64,000 bases of DNA from Bacillota bacterium (GTDB lineage Bacteria; Bacillota; Bacilli; Alicyclobacillales; SLC66), in contig JAPNUP010000182.1 in assembly GCA_026627345.1 (NCBI GenBank), positions 27,716 through 91,715 on the forward strand. The letters are read 5' to 3'. The translations under genes were made by a program, and so were the position numbers. Below, piece after piece: positions 24,614-33,412 of this stretch. The notes beneath the pieces were generated by a model. That model searched no databases and had not been told where the DNA came from. It was given only the letters and a program-made list of their open reading frames with translations. Numbering within the stretch: position 1 is the stretch's first letter; the number at the start of each line of letters is the position of its first letter.

Positions 24614-25872
24614 TACGCAAACAACGGCTGCGGCTAACGGTGATCAACGCGCTGGTGCTCGCGATGATTTGGATCGTGCTATCCGCTGGCGTCTACTTTG
24701 TCCTGGTAGAGCGCACCACGGGTCAAGTCGATGAGCGCCTATACGCGACAGCCGACCGTTTAGTGATCTTGCCGCATGGGGTAAACTTGTTAACTCCGAG
24801 GCATTCCCAAGGGCTTGCCAGTGGTGGCGAGAATGACGATGATGACGACGACGTGCTTACCGCCTTATGGGTGCGTCAAGGCGGCGCTTTTCGCGTGCGG
24901 ACAGGGTCTGATCTGCCTGCCGATGTGCGACAAGCGCTGTACAGTCACCTCACAAATAGCGCACAGGCAAGTCTTCAGACGATCACGGTCGGCACAGTCC
25001 CTTACCGCTTGCTGTCACGTCAGATCGGGCCCCATCAAATTCTGCAGGTCGCCGAGAACATTCGCGGCGAGCAAGATGTGCTCGATGACCTGCTCGGACT
25101 AGTGACGTTAGTTGGATTAGCCGGCGTTGCCCTGACAATCGCCGGCGGCTACTCGCTCGGGCTGTGGACCTTACGTCCTTTTATCGCAGCAAGGAGGCGC
25201 GAGCAAGACCTGCTGTCGGACGTCTCGCACGAGCTGAAAACCCCCTTAACGGTGATGGGGACCAATCTCGAACTGCTACTGCGCCATACGGATACGGCAG
25301 ACGAAAGTCGCCTACGCTGGCTGAGCTCCGTGTATGCGGAAAACCAGCGGATGCGCAAAATGGTAGAGGAGCTCCTACAGTTGGCCCGACTAGACGCGGG
25401 GCTCGAACTCATGGAGAAAGTCGTCGTCGACTTGTGCGACCTATGTGCCGATGTGGCCCTGCTCTACGAGCCTGTCATCAGCGAGCGAGGCTTGACTTTT
25501 TTGTGGGAGCAGCCCGCGGCGCCTGTGATGGTTCTAGGCGATCCGTCAGGGTTGCGACAAATCCTATACATCCTTCTCGATAACGCTTGTAAATACACGC
25601 AAAGTGGACATATCTCATTGATGTTGGAGTCTGACGCACATGCTGTGCGGATACGCGTGAAAGACTCGGGAACAGGCATGCCGGGCGAGTTTCTTGCCAA
25701 AGCCACAGAGCGTTTCGCACGCGCCGATCACGCGCGCAAGGATCGGTCATCGGCGGGACTAGGGCTGGCTATTGCCAATCGACTAGTGGAGACTTTAGGC
25801 GGTAAACTTCACATTCGCAGCCAGAGCGGCGTCGGTACGGAGGTCGTCATCACATTGGCGGCGGAATCCTGA
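24556..25872 (+). CDS. Sensor histidine kinase with acidic extracytoplasmic loop
   Basis: 438 residues if started at ATG 24556, which overlaps the regulator gene by 58 bases and follows GAGAGG closely. A later non-ATG start is possible. Two membrane segments (about 30-50 and 178-203) flank an outside sensor of about 125 residues that carries a run of six Asp, reading ENDDDDDDV. The phospho-acceptor His is in DVSHELKTPLTV, and the ATPase domain has the N box DNACKY, DSGTGM and SAGLGLAIA. No clear HAMP domain is seen. The acidic run could bind a cation such as iron or calcium. Confidence 0.9.
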   Translation: MPNYTNSTQPGLSLVDRRLIRKQRLRLTVINALVLAMIWIVLSAGVYFVLVERTTGQVDERLYATADRLVILPHGVNLLTPRHSQGLASGGENDDDDDDVLTALWVRQGGAFRVRTGSDLPADVRQALYSHLTNSAQASLQTITVGTVPYRLLSRQIGPHQILQVAENIRGEQDVLDDLLGLVTLVGLAGVALTIAGGYSLGLWTLRPFIAARRREQDLLSDVSHELKTPLTVMGTNLELLLRHTDTADESRLRWLSSVYAENQRMRKMVEELLQLARLDAGLELMEKVVVDLCDLCADVALLYEPVISERGLTFLWEQPAAPVMVLGDPSGLRQILYILLDNACKYTQSGHISLMLESDAHAVRIRVKDSGTGMPGEFLAKATERFARADHARKDRSSAGLGLAIANRLVETLGGKLHIRSQSGVGTEVVITLAAES

Positions 25873-25887
25873 TACGCACAGCCCTAC

Positions 25888-25893
25888 TATAAT
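25888..25893 (+). promoter_or_regulatory. Possible -10 box of the TVP38-like gene
   Basis: TATAAT at 25888-25893, 70 bases before the start. A second weaker TGGTACATT lies at about 25913. No convincing -35 box was seen. Confidence 0.4.
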
Positions 25894-25923
25894 TCCTAAA
25901 TAAATGCTTTTATGGTACATTAT

Positions 25924-25958
25924 CCTTTAGGGACATCAAACTTACGCCCTAAAGGAGG
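25924..25958 (+). promoter_or_regulatory. Hairpin overlapping the Shine-Dalgarno of the TVP38-like gene
   Basis: CCTTTAGGG (25924-25932) and CCCTAAAGG (25947-25955) form a perfect 9-bp stem with a 14-base loop. The ribosome site AAAGGAGG (25951-25958) starts inside the right arm. The hairpin lies after the probable promoter and would hide the start region of the gene at 25964. Confidence 0.6.
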
Positions 25959-25963
25959 CACTC

Positions 25964-26674
25964 ATGAAGACGCAGCGACGTGGTTGGCAGAAGGTGTTGT
26001 GGAGTGCACTGACGATCGTTCTCGGCATCGTCTTGACTGTACTCTACTTTCGCTACGAACACGATGCCTCTATGTTTATTCGTTCGCTCGGGGTCCTTGG
26101 CGTTGGCACTGCCATCCTGCTCATGGCACTGCTGTGCATCATCCCGTTTCCAGCCGAGTTTCTGATGGTCGTAGACATGCAGATCTTCGGAGTCTGGTGG
26201 GGGATCCTCTACGTCTGGATCGGTGCGATGATCGGATCGGTGTTCACATTTTGGCTAGCGAAGCACTTTGGCGAGAAATGGGCGGCTCACTTTATCAAAC
26301 CGGAGCACATCCAGACGCTCAGTCGCCAAGCAACACAAGGCGGCCCCGTCGGGCTGTTGCTCGCGCGCCTGATTCCATTTATCCCGTTTGTCGTGTTCAA
26401 CTACGCCTGTGGGTTACTGCCGTCACTCAGTTGGATTACATACCTGTGGACCACCGGTCTTGGCATCATGCCGTATGACTTAGGGGCAGCACTGATCTTC
26501 CTTGGTTTCTCATCACGCCTGATGATCTGGTTGGTGGTCGGCGGCGTTGCGCTGGCCATCATCTGGGGCGCCACATTACTCTGGCGGCGGCGCAACCGTA
26601 CACATCCGCATGTCCGTATCGACGCGGACCAATCCAGAAAACCGATTTTTAGGAAGCGAAAGACAATGATCTAA
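25964..26674 (+). CDS. TVP38/TMEM64 (VTT domain) family membrane protein
   Basis: 236 residues. About five to six membrane segments are present. The VTT-domain core includes IIPFPAEFLMVVDMQIFG, WGILYVWIGAMIGSVFTFWLAKHFG and LLLARLIPFIPFVVFNYACGLL. It is related to DedA, and eukaryotic relatives are lipid scramblases, but the bacterial role is uncertain. The C-terminal 25 residues are basic and Arg-rich. The start ATG is six bases after AAAGGAGG, within a possible regulatory hairpin. It is a single gene between the ApbE operon and the convergent Nudix gene. Confidence 0.88.
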   Translation: MKTQRRGWQKVLWSALTIVLGIVLTVLYFRYEHDASMFIRSLGVLGVGTAILLMALLCIIPFPAEFLMVVDMQIFGVWWGILYVWIGAMIGSVFTFWLAKHFGEKWAAHFIKPEHIQTLSRQATQGGPVGLLLARLIPFIPFVVFNYACGLLPSLSWITYLWTTGLGIMPYDLGAALIFLGFSSRLMIWLVVGGVALAIIWGATLLWRRRNRTHPHVRIDADQSRKPIFRKRKTMI

Positions 26675-26691
26675 GGCGCGGCCGTGTCTAC

Positions 26692-27171
26692 TTAAGATGG
26701 CTTTCGCCCTGCCATAACGATGCGCGCTGCTGCGATAAAGCCGAGCTGTTCCTCAGGGATGACAAAGTTCGCCTGCTCTGGATCGACCCACACAAAATCG
26801 TCAATCTCCTCGTTCGGTATAAACGGAGCATCTTCCAGAAGTTCGCAAAGTACTGCCACATCGAGTGTGATCTCTGAAGGCTGAACCGCCACCACCTGTA
26901 TCGCGCGCACCGTCAAATTGGCTTCTTCCTTCAACTCACGAACGACTGTGGTGAAGATGTCTTCATGGCGCTCCTTGAGCCCGCCAGGTAGGCGCCACGG
27001 CCGCTTCTTTCGATACGTGTGATGAAGAAACAAAAAGCGGCCTTGCGCATCAGGCAGCACCGCCACCACCCCGACTACGAACTTGCGTTTAAGCCAGAAA
27101 ACAGCCCACTTGCTGATCCATACGGGAAGCACGCGAAAAGCGACGAGCGTCCATTTGCGCAACTCTCTCAC
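26692..27171 (-). CDS. Nudix hydrolase
   Basis: 159 residues from GTG 27171, seven bases after GGAGG. An ATG at 27192 lacks a ribosome site. The Nudix box is intact, reading GGLKERHEDIFTTVVRELKEE, with the REXXEE-type metal-binding helix. An N-terminal hydrophobic stretch (about 8-28) may be a membrane-associated helix. Family members cleave nucleoside diphosphates linked to other groups. The substrate cannot be assigned. It directly follows the EAL gene, so the two are probably co-transcribed. Confidence 0.92.
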   Translation of the reverse strand: MRELRKWTLVAFRVLPVWISKWAVFWLKRKFVVGVVAVLPDAQGRFLFLHHTYRKKRPWRLPGGLKERHEDIFTTVVRELKEEANLTVRAIQVVAVQPSEITLDVAVLCELLEDAPFIPNEEIDDFVWVDPEQANFVIPEEQLGFIAAARIVMAGRKPS

Positions 27172-27192
27172 GATACGCCCTCCGCTGCTCAT

Positions 27193-28473
27193 CTACTGAT
27201 AGCGCACACTCGCTAATCGATCCCTGGCGATGAGGTTCCCCCACTGAAATGTGAGCACAGCCGCAAATCCACGCAAAACGGTCACCACCTCCGAACGAAC
27301 CGCATGCGGTTGCTCGAATCCACCGTATAAGACGCCATGCAAACCTTCTTGTGTAAGGATCGGAATAAGCACAGAACACTGGCACTGGTAGAATTGGCTG
27401 ATCGGTCGCTCCAGACCTTCTATGTGTTGTGTGATCACTTCATGTCCAGACTCTAAACGCGCCAACAAGGGGACCGGCACAGGTGAGAGACCAGGTAAAT
27501 CTATCGGATAACCCTGTGCATTCAAGCTGATCACATCCACACGGTCGATATCCATGATCTGGTTGACGTACAACTGAATATCCTTGACAATCATACGCCC
27601 TTCGCCGACGCGTTGCACAAAATCAGCGAGCACCACACCATAACGGGCAAAGTCCACGCGATGCACGCGCGGTGCCACGTTCGGCAAAGTGACGCAAGCT
27701 GTCGCTAGCAGATGGGGTTCAGGTCTAGCTAATGCATAGCCTTGGGCAAAGTCCACGCCCATCTCCACTAGCGTCTCATACTCTGCCCTCGTCTCGACGC
27801 CTTCTGCCACTACGTGAAGATTGCCCAAGCGTTTGGCAAAAGTGACGATACTTGCCACCATCGCCGACTTGAGCGGATTGCTGTCAATGCCACGCACCAA
27901 AGCGATATCCATTTTGATCCAATTCGGTGTCATCTCGACTGTGCGATTCAACCCTGCATAGCCGCTTCCCACGTCATCGATCGCCACTTCGACACCGAGC
28001 CGCCGCAGCGGGTCCAACAGATCATCCCACAAAACGGCAGCCGGATCCGCCGTGCGTTCGTTGACTTCGAGGACCACTGGCACATCTCTGTGAGTGCGTG
28101 TGGATAATGCCTGATATAAGACAGGGGACCGCAGTGTTTGCGGCAGCACGTTAATGAAAAAGCGCAAATCTTTCACAGCCTGCGACGTCGCTCCCTCGAA
28201 ACAAGCCGCACACAAGCGCTCATCGAGCATATGTAGTTGGCCCGCCTCTGTCGCCGCTGCAAATAGGTCCTCCAAATAGATGAGTGTACCGTCTAGATCA
28301 TAGGCGCGACTAAGCACCTCATAGCCGATGACTCGCCCCGAGGCGAGCTCTACGATAGGCTGATAGACGGGACGAACATATCCACTCTCGAGAAATCGCT
28401 TCCATGTCTGAAGTCTGGCGCTTTGCACGACGCCGTCCATGCTCGCGCTGGTGTCTTGCTCTGTGCTGAACAT
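27193..28473 (-). CDS. EAL-domain c-di-GMP phosphodiesterase with C-terminal GAF-like region
   Basis: 426 residues from ATG 28473, behind AAGGAGGAGC. The EAL domain (about 20-260) keeps the catalytic set: EVL at the signature, FINVLPQTL with the metal Asn, EVNER, DDVGSGYAGL, IKMDI, VAEGVET and the final AQGYALARP. The protein is therefore likely active despite EVL in place of EAL. The C-terminal about 150 residues look like a small-ligand sensor of GAF type (VLIPILTQEGLHGVLYGGFE). There are no membrane segments. It would degrade cyclic di-GMP in response to a cytoplasmic signal. Confidence 0.92.
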   Translation of the reverse strand: MFSTEQDTSASMDGVVQSARLQTWKRFLESGYVRPVYQPIVELASGRVIGYEVLSRAYDLDGTLIYLEDLFAAATEAGQLHMLDERLCAACFEGATSQAVKDLRFFINVLPQTLRSPVLYQALSTRTHRDVPVVLEVNERTADPAAVLWDDLLDPLRRLGVEVAIDDVGSGYAGLNRTVEMTPNWIKMDIALVRGIDSNPLKSAMVASIVTFAKRLGNLHVVAEGVETRAEYETLVEMGVDFAQGYALARPEPHLLATACVTLPNVAPRVHRVDFARYGVVLADFVQRVGEGRMIVKDIQLYVNQIMDIDRVDVISLNAQGYPIDLPGLSPVPVPLLARLESGHEVITQHIEGLERPISQFYQCQCSVLIPILTQEGLHGVLYGGFEQPHAVRSEVVTVLRGFAAVLTFQWGNLIARDRLASVRYQ

Positions 28474-28584
28474 CTTGCTGCTCCTCCTTACACACCACGC
28501 ACATCGTACCTCGTGCACTCCATGTTCGACAAGGATTGGACAATTCCCTTCTTTTGCAGCATTTATTTCCCTTCTGTTTTGTAT

Positions 28585-29517
28585 CTAATCCGGGCACACA
28601 GCGCGCAAGACACTTTTTGCGATCACGTCGGCCGCCAAGGCGCCGATGAGTGCCAAAGAGCTGTTCACTTCACCTGTCGCGAGCACAAAAAGCGTATCGC
28701 CGTCAAACGGCGTGTGCACCGGGCGAATCGATCGCGCCAATCCGTCATGAGCCATTTGCGCGACCTTGGTCGCTTCAGCTTTCGTCAGGCGCGCATTGGT
28801 GACGACGCAGCCAATCGTCGTATTGGCTCCAAAAGTCGCTTTGACTTGACTGTCGCGTAACACGTCAAGCGCCGGAACAAAAATGCCTCCCTCGCCGCGA
28901 ATCCCGGCGATGATCTGGCCAGTTTGCGGGTCTACGACCTCACCGACTGCGTTGACTGCGACGATCGCTGCCACGATCAGTTCACCGGCCGCTTCAGACC
29001 ACGTCCCTACACCACCTGGACTGCAAAACTCCATCCCAGCTAGCTTCCCAACGGTGGCTCCAGTGCCTGCGCCGTACGGTCCTTCGGCCACCGGGCCTGC
29101 ACTGGCCATCTGATACGCTGTGTATCCCATCGCCGCGTCAGGTCGCGCCTGCGCAGATCCGATAGCGAGGTCAAACAACACCGCAGCCGGTACGATCGGT
29201 ACGCGGGCCACGCCGACGTCAAGGCCCACCCCGTCTTCTTCGAGCGCACTCATCACGCCACTAGCTGCATCGAGTCCGTAGGCGCTGCCTCCGGTCAACA
29301 CGACCGCATGCACTTCACTGACCGTATGCACAGGGTTCAACAAATCCGTCTCGCGCGTGCCTGGTGCTGAACCCCGCACATCGACTGCACCGACTGTCCC
29401 GGGCGGCGCCACGATCACCGTACAACCGGTCATCCCCTGTGTGTCCGTCACTTGACCTACGCGCACGCCACGAATCGATGTGACCCCGCGCCCTGGACCT
29501 GCTTGCCCTTCGTGCAT
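28585..29517 (-). CDS. P1-family (DmpA-like, S58) aminopeptidase
   Basis: 310 residues from ATG 29517, eight bases after GAGGAGG. Typical blocks are SIRGVRVGQVTD, VVLTGGSAYGLDAASGV, an AEGPYGAGTGATVGK glycine-rich segment, and GANTTIGCVVTNA near residue 240, around which these Ntn-hydrolases self-cleave to expose the nucleophile. Members hydrolyse N-terminal D- or L-amino acids from amides and small peptides. It has no signal peptide. It is preceded by the ECF transporter operon on the same strand. Confidence 0.92.
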   Translation of the reverse strand: MHEGQAGPGRGVTSIRGVRVGQVTDTQGMTGCTVIVAPPGTVGAVDVRGSAPGTRETDLLNPVHTVSEVHAVVLTGGSAYGLDAASGVMSALEEDGVGLDVGVARVPIVPAAVLFDLAIGSAQARPDAAMGYTAYQMASAGPVAEGPYGAGTGATVGKLAGMEFCSPGGVGTWSEAAGELIVAAIVAVNAVGEVVDPQTGQIIAGIRGEGGIFVPALDVLRDSQVKATFGANTTIGCVVTNARLTKAEATKVAQMAHDGLARSIRPVHTPFDGDTLFVLATGEVNSSLALIGALAADVIAKSVLRAVCPD

Positions 29518-29561
29518 ATCATGACCTCCTCAGTTCACCAGTCACCTTGCAAAGTGCCAGG

Positions 29562-30092
29562 TCAGATACGCGATTTACGCCGCAACGGGTCTAACCGCAA
29601 CCAGGCGCTGACCACGGCCAGTGTAATGATTATCGAGACGATCGCCTCAGGCACGCCGTTGACGACAGCTGCCGTGATACACGCGCCGAGCGACAAATAG
29701 TGACGCAAATAAATGACGCCTAGCACCAACACGGTGTTGATCACAGAGCCGACGCAACCTGCGACACCAATCGCTACATAGTGATTCAACGGGCGAATGC
29801 CCTTATACACGTAATACGCGCCAACACCGATCCAAATGCGTGGGAGAATCGAAACAAGAGGGTCTTTGAACATCGGAAGCGTGGCGTGCAAAAAGGAGGT
29901 GACCCCAAAGATTGTTCCAATGATCGCCCCTACAATTGGGCCTTCCAGTAAGGCGCCAATAATCGCCGGTATTTGCAATATCGTCGCGTTTCCGACGGCG
30001 GTCGGTACCGGGACAAACCCGAGACCTGTCACGCCAAGTAGTATAGACAGTGCCGACAGCACGCCCGCGATTACCCATTTTCGCGTATTCAT
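29562..30092 (-). CDS. ECF transporter substrate-binding (S) component
   Basis: 176 residues, almost entirely hydrophobic with six membrane segments. It starts at ATG 30092, behind AGGGGGC. The compact six-helix plan, the small-residue motifs in helix 1 (VLSALSILLGVTGLG) and the position just after ecfA-ecfT identify it as the S component that binds the vitamin or other micronutrient. The substrate cannot be named, and no riboswitch was seen upstream of the operon. Because EcfT and the ATPase are shared modules, they may also serve S components elsewhere. Confidence 0.88.
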   Translation of the reverse strand: MNTRKWVIAGVLSALSILLGVTGLGFVPVPTAVGNATILQIPAIIGALLEGPIVGAIIGTIFGVTSFLHATLPMFKDPLVSILPRIWIGVGAYYVYKGIRPLNHYVAIGVAGCVGSVINTVLVLGVIYLRHYLSLGACITAAVVNGVPEAIVSIIITLAVVSAWLRLDPLRRKSRI

Positions 30093-30114
30093 AAAAACGC
30101 CCCCTAGTGAACTA

Positions 30115-30987
30115 TTAGAATAAGAAAGCTATTGCGGCCGATGCAGGTTGCGCGTCCCTGATCAACAAGACTGCAAAAAAGAGAAGTAGTCCGACGATGC
30201 AAGCCCCAGTGTCCCGCATACCCCATGCCAAAGTTTTAAATGATGTGCGGCGCGCCCCTGGCACGTATCCGCGCGCTTCCATGGCGAGCGCCAGATTCTC
30301 TGCACGGCCTAGCGCCAGTAAAAAAAGCGGGACGATCACAGGCAAAACACTTTTAGTGCGGCGTATGATCTGCCACGGTCTGGCCTCCCCGAAGTCCGCA
30401 CCACGGGCTGCTTGCGCCTTCATCAACTGTTCCGCTTCTTGTGCAAAAACCGGGGTAAAACGCAAAGCGATAGTACACACCAATGCTATTTCGCTCACCG
30501 GAACCCGTAGAGGACGAAGGGGACGTAGCACACCTTCGAGTCCGCGAGTCAGGTCGGATGCCGAGGTCGTCAGCGTCAACGTACTGATGAGCACCATCAA
30601 AGAGAGCACCCGCAATAAAGACACGATGACCAGTTGTACCGTTGCAAGTCGTATGCTGATAAACCCGACATGAAGCAGAACGGGGCTTGCGAGCCCTGTA
30701 CTGTCACCGAGAAATAACAACTGAAGCAGTACGACCACGATGAGCGCAGGCAGCGCGGGGCGCAAAGTGGAAAACGCAAAGCGAAAAGGCAGTCGCCCGA
30801 GCGCCAAAAGAAACAGAAATATTATGAACAACACGGCCTGTTGCGCGATCGTCCAAGCGACAACGGACAGCACCACCCACAGCGTAAAGACGGTCAGTTT
30901 GGCGCGTGGATCCATCCGGTGCAACAAAGAGTGCCCAGGGATAAACTGGCCGAGTGCTACGCTAGCTGACAGTTCCAGTGGTCGCGC
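30115..30987 (-). CDS. ecfT: Energy-coupling factor transporter transmembrane protein EcfT
   Basis: 290 residues from ATG 30987, eight bases after GGAGG. An earlier ATG at 30993 is too close. About five to six membrane segments are present, plus two cytoplasmic coupling motifs of the type Ala-Arg-Gly (AQAARGADFG and AMEARGYVPG) that fit into the ATPase grooves. It links the S component with the fused EcfA. It overlaps the 3' end of the ATPase gene by 26 bases. Confidence 0.93.
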   Translation of the reverse strand, partial: ARPLELSASVALGQFIPGHSLLHRMDPRAKLTVFTLWVVLSVVAWTIAQQAVLFIIFLFLLALGRLPFRFAFSTLRPALPALIVVVLLQLLFLGDSTGLASPVLLHVGFISIRLATVQLVIVSLLRVLSLMVLISTLTLTTSASDLTRGLEGVLRPLRPLRVPVSEIALVCTIALRFTPVFAQEAEQLMKAQAARGADFGEARPWQIIRRTKSVLPVIVPLFLLALGRAENLALAMEARGYVPGARRTSFKTLAWGMRDTGACIVGLLLFFAVLLIRDAQPASAAIAFLF

Positions 30988-32821
30988 CATCCTCATGCCC
31001 TCCTTCCTGCACCTGTAAGAAACCAGCGATCGCATCTGCCATCACAGATACATTTGGCGGCACACAAGATACATCGACACCGCGTTCTCGCATGCCTACC
31101 CCGAGCGCGACAAAGTCTGGTACCGGGAAGCCCCAGGATAAAATCCGCTCAGGAGTCAGCACATCTGCCGTACGGCCGTCTTCAATCAGATGACCGGCTT
31201 TCATCACCACGATGCGATCAGCGAAGCGCGCCGCTTCTTCCAGTCGATGCGTCACCAGAATGACGGTTACACCATGCGCCTGCTGATACTCTTGTAAAAA
31301 GCGGAGCATGTGCTCGCTAGACTCTGGGTCGAGTCCTGCCGTCGGTTCATCAAGGACTAGCAACTCAGACTCGAGCGCCAGAACACCGGCAATGCCGACA
31401 CGCCGCTTTTGCCCGCCACTGAGCGCATGAATCGGTCGGTCTTTTAGTGCAAATGGCAGCTGCACCGCATCCATCGCCACTCGCACGCGTTCGCGCGCCT
31501 GCTCCACTGTCAAGCCTTGCCGTAGTGGCCCAAAAGCGATATCCTCGCCGACAAAGCGCTCAAACAGCTGCCGCTCAGGATTTTGAAAGAGCAATCCCAC
31601 TTTCTTGCGCACATCGCCTCGATCAGCGCGCAGTGCCGGATCTAAGCCTGCAATACTGACTTCGCCCGGGCGCGCGACAAGTAACCCACTGAGCAGTTGC
31701 ATGAGGGTCGATTTGCCTGACCCGGTGTGCCCGACGATGGCGACTCGCTCCCCACGCGACACCTGCAGACTAACGTCGAAGAGCGCCTGATGGGCAAAAG
31801 GTGTCTGGGCCTGGTGAACGTAATTGGCATGGCGCAACTGGACTACGACGGGTGCTGCGTCCGGTGTTACCAAGGAGGCTCGATCGCCATGTGGTATCCG
31901 AGGTAGGACTGCCAGCGGGGCGCGACTGGAATTCGCGCGACTGAGGTCGTGTGTTGATGACGCTCGTTTGCGTACAGCCTCATCAAACGCACTGAGTGTC
32001 TCTTGTACGGTCGCCGTCGGCGCCTGAAAGGTGTGGCTGCGGGCTTGTACGGCTATACTCACAGCGCTTGGAAACGGCAACTGTAGCCCCCATGCCCGCA
32101 GTTTCTCTCCGTACGCCAAAATCTCGCTCGGTTTGCCATCCGCCACCACGCAACCGCTATCCAAGACGACAACACGGTCTGCAAGCGTCACTTCGCGCAT
32201 ATCATGCGTTACGGTGACAATCGCCTTACCTGCACGGTGAAGGCGCTTGAGCCACAACAGCATCGCCTCGCGTCCAGCCTCATCGATCATGCTCATCGCT
32301 TCATCGAACACCAGGCACTCGGGATCAGGCGCCAACGCCGAGGCGATCACCAGACGCTGACGCTGCCCCCCGGACAGCTGATGAGGTAGCCGCATACGCT
32401 CATCGATCAGGCCGGCTTCCTGCAACGCCTCTGTCACTCGCGTTTGCATCAGCGCCGGTTCCATTTGGCGAATCTCCAAGCCGAACGCCACTTCTTCCTC
32501 GACGACAGAGGCTACGATCTGATCGTCTGGTTCTTGCCAGACCATGCCGATCGTTTGTCGAATACGCGGTAAATTCGCTAACACATCGGTGGAGGCACCA
32601 CTTACAAGAACTGTGCCTGCCTCTGGAAGTAGGAGTCCGCAGATCAATTTCACAAGGGTCGACTTGCCACTCCCGTTAGCGCCGACTATCGCCACCCATT
32701 GGCCAGACCTGACTGTCAAATCGACCTCGTCGAGCGCCCGCGCCTCCGTGCCATCAGGGAGCGGATAAGTAGCTTTCACTTGCCTGAGGGCAATGAGCGG
32801 GGTTCCTGCTTGATCAACCAC
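30962..32821 (-). CDS. Fused double ATPase of the ECF transporter (EcfA1-EcfA2 in one chain)
   Basis: 619 residues from GTG 32821, behind AGGGGG. Two complete ABC ATPase domains are present. Domain 1 (about 8-245) has GANGSGKST, LSGGQRQR and VFDEAMS. Domain 2 (about 330-565) has GHTGSGKST, LSGGQKRR and VLDEPTAGLD. An about 80-residue variable linker lies between. In most Bacilli the two ATPases are separate genes in the ribosomal protein region, so the fusion is notable. It would hydrolyse ATP to drive vitamin uptake with EcfT and the S component encoded next. Confidence 0.93.
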   Translation of the reverse strand: MVDQAGTPLIALRQVKATYPLPDGTEARALDEVDLTVRSGQWVAIVGANGSGKSTLVKLICGLLLPEAGTVLVSGASTDVLANLPRIRQTIGMVWQEPDDQIVASVVEEEVAFGLEIRQMEPALMQTRVTEALQEAGLIDERMRLPHQLSGGQRQRLVIASALAPDPECLVFDEAMSMIDEAGREAMLLWLKRLHRAGKAIVTVTHDMREVTLADRVVVLDSGCVVADGKPSEILAYGEKLRAWGLQLPFPSAVSIAVQARSHTFQAPTATVQETLSAFDEAVRKRASSTHDLSRANSSRAPLAVLPRIPHGDRASLVTPDAAPVVVQLRHANYVHQAQTPFAHQALFDVSLQVSRGERVAIVGHTGSGKSTLMQLLSGLLVARPGEVSIAGLDPALRADRGDVRKKVGLLFQNPERQLFERFVGEDIAFGPLRQGLTVEQARERVRVAMDAVQLPFALKDRPIHALSGGQKRRVGIAGVLALESELLVLDEPTAGLDPESSEHMLRFLQEYQQAHGVTVILVTHRLEEAARFADRIVVMKAGHLIEDGRTADVLTPERILSWGFPVPDFVALGVGMRERGVDVSCVPPNVSVMADAIAGFLQVQEGGHEDGATTGTVS

Positions 32822-32963
32822 TCAGCATACCCCCTCTGGCGTTCAAATCCACAATTTCGTATACTCTTCATCATAGACGACCCACCGTCGCGGCACGGAC
32901 TTCCTGCAGACAGCGGGTTGACCACATGATGCATCGCGTCCGATAGACAAAGGAGACTTGTCA

Positions 32964-33377
32964 GTGCCTAAGCGTTATTACAGCGTGAGTGAGGTCAATT
33001 CGCTCATTCCCGATATCCAAAAGCAAGTCGCCTCGCTCAAGGAAGCGCGTGAGACGATCGCTTTGAAGCGTATGCAAATCGAACGGATCAAGCGAGAACA
33101 GATGAAGCCTACCACACCTGATCAGTTTTTCGCAGAAGAAGCCGAGATCGAGTTTATGCTCATCACCGCCCGCCAACAGATCAGCCACTTGACCGAGCGG
33201 TGCATCGAGATCAAGGACATCGATTCAGGGCTGGTGGACTTTCTCGCCTTGCGCGATGGTCACGAGGTCTATCTCTGTTGGCGCAGCGGTGAAACGAAAG
33301 TGACACATTGGCATGGCACGGACGAAGGCTTCTCCGCGCGCAAACCGATTACTGATGACGCAAGTCTGGGTCGTTAG
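32964..33377 (+). CDS. DUF2203 family protein
   Basis: 137 residues from GTG 32964, eight bases after AAAGGAG. TTG 32958 is too close. The family pattern is visible: YYSVSEVNSLIPDIQ at the start, a central coiled-coil helix (about 20-80), and a C-terminal block ending in VYLCWRSGETKVTHWHGTDEGFSARKPI. The function of this family is not known. It is divergent from the ECF operon and followed 35 bases later by a DUF1284 gene, so the two are probably one transcript. Confidence 0.88.
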   Translation: MPKRYYSVSEVNSLIPDIQKQVASLKEARETIALKRMQIERIKREQMKPTTPDQFFAEEAEIEFMLITARQQISHLTERCIEIKDIDSGLVDFLALRDGHEVYLCWRSGETKVTHWHGTDEGFSARKPITDDASLGR

Positions 33378-33412
33378 CCATTGATTACCTATTATCCCCA
33401 GCGGAGGACGAC

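Noticed and set aside
29562..32963. Vitamin riboswitch upstream of the ECF transporter operon
   Set aside because: The 142 bases before the ATPase gene show no conserved riboswitch core that could be recognised, and the gap before the S component gene is only 22 bases.
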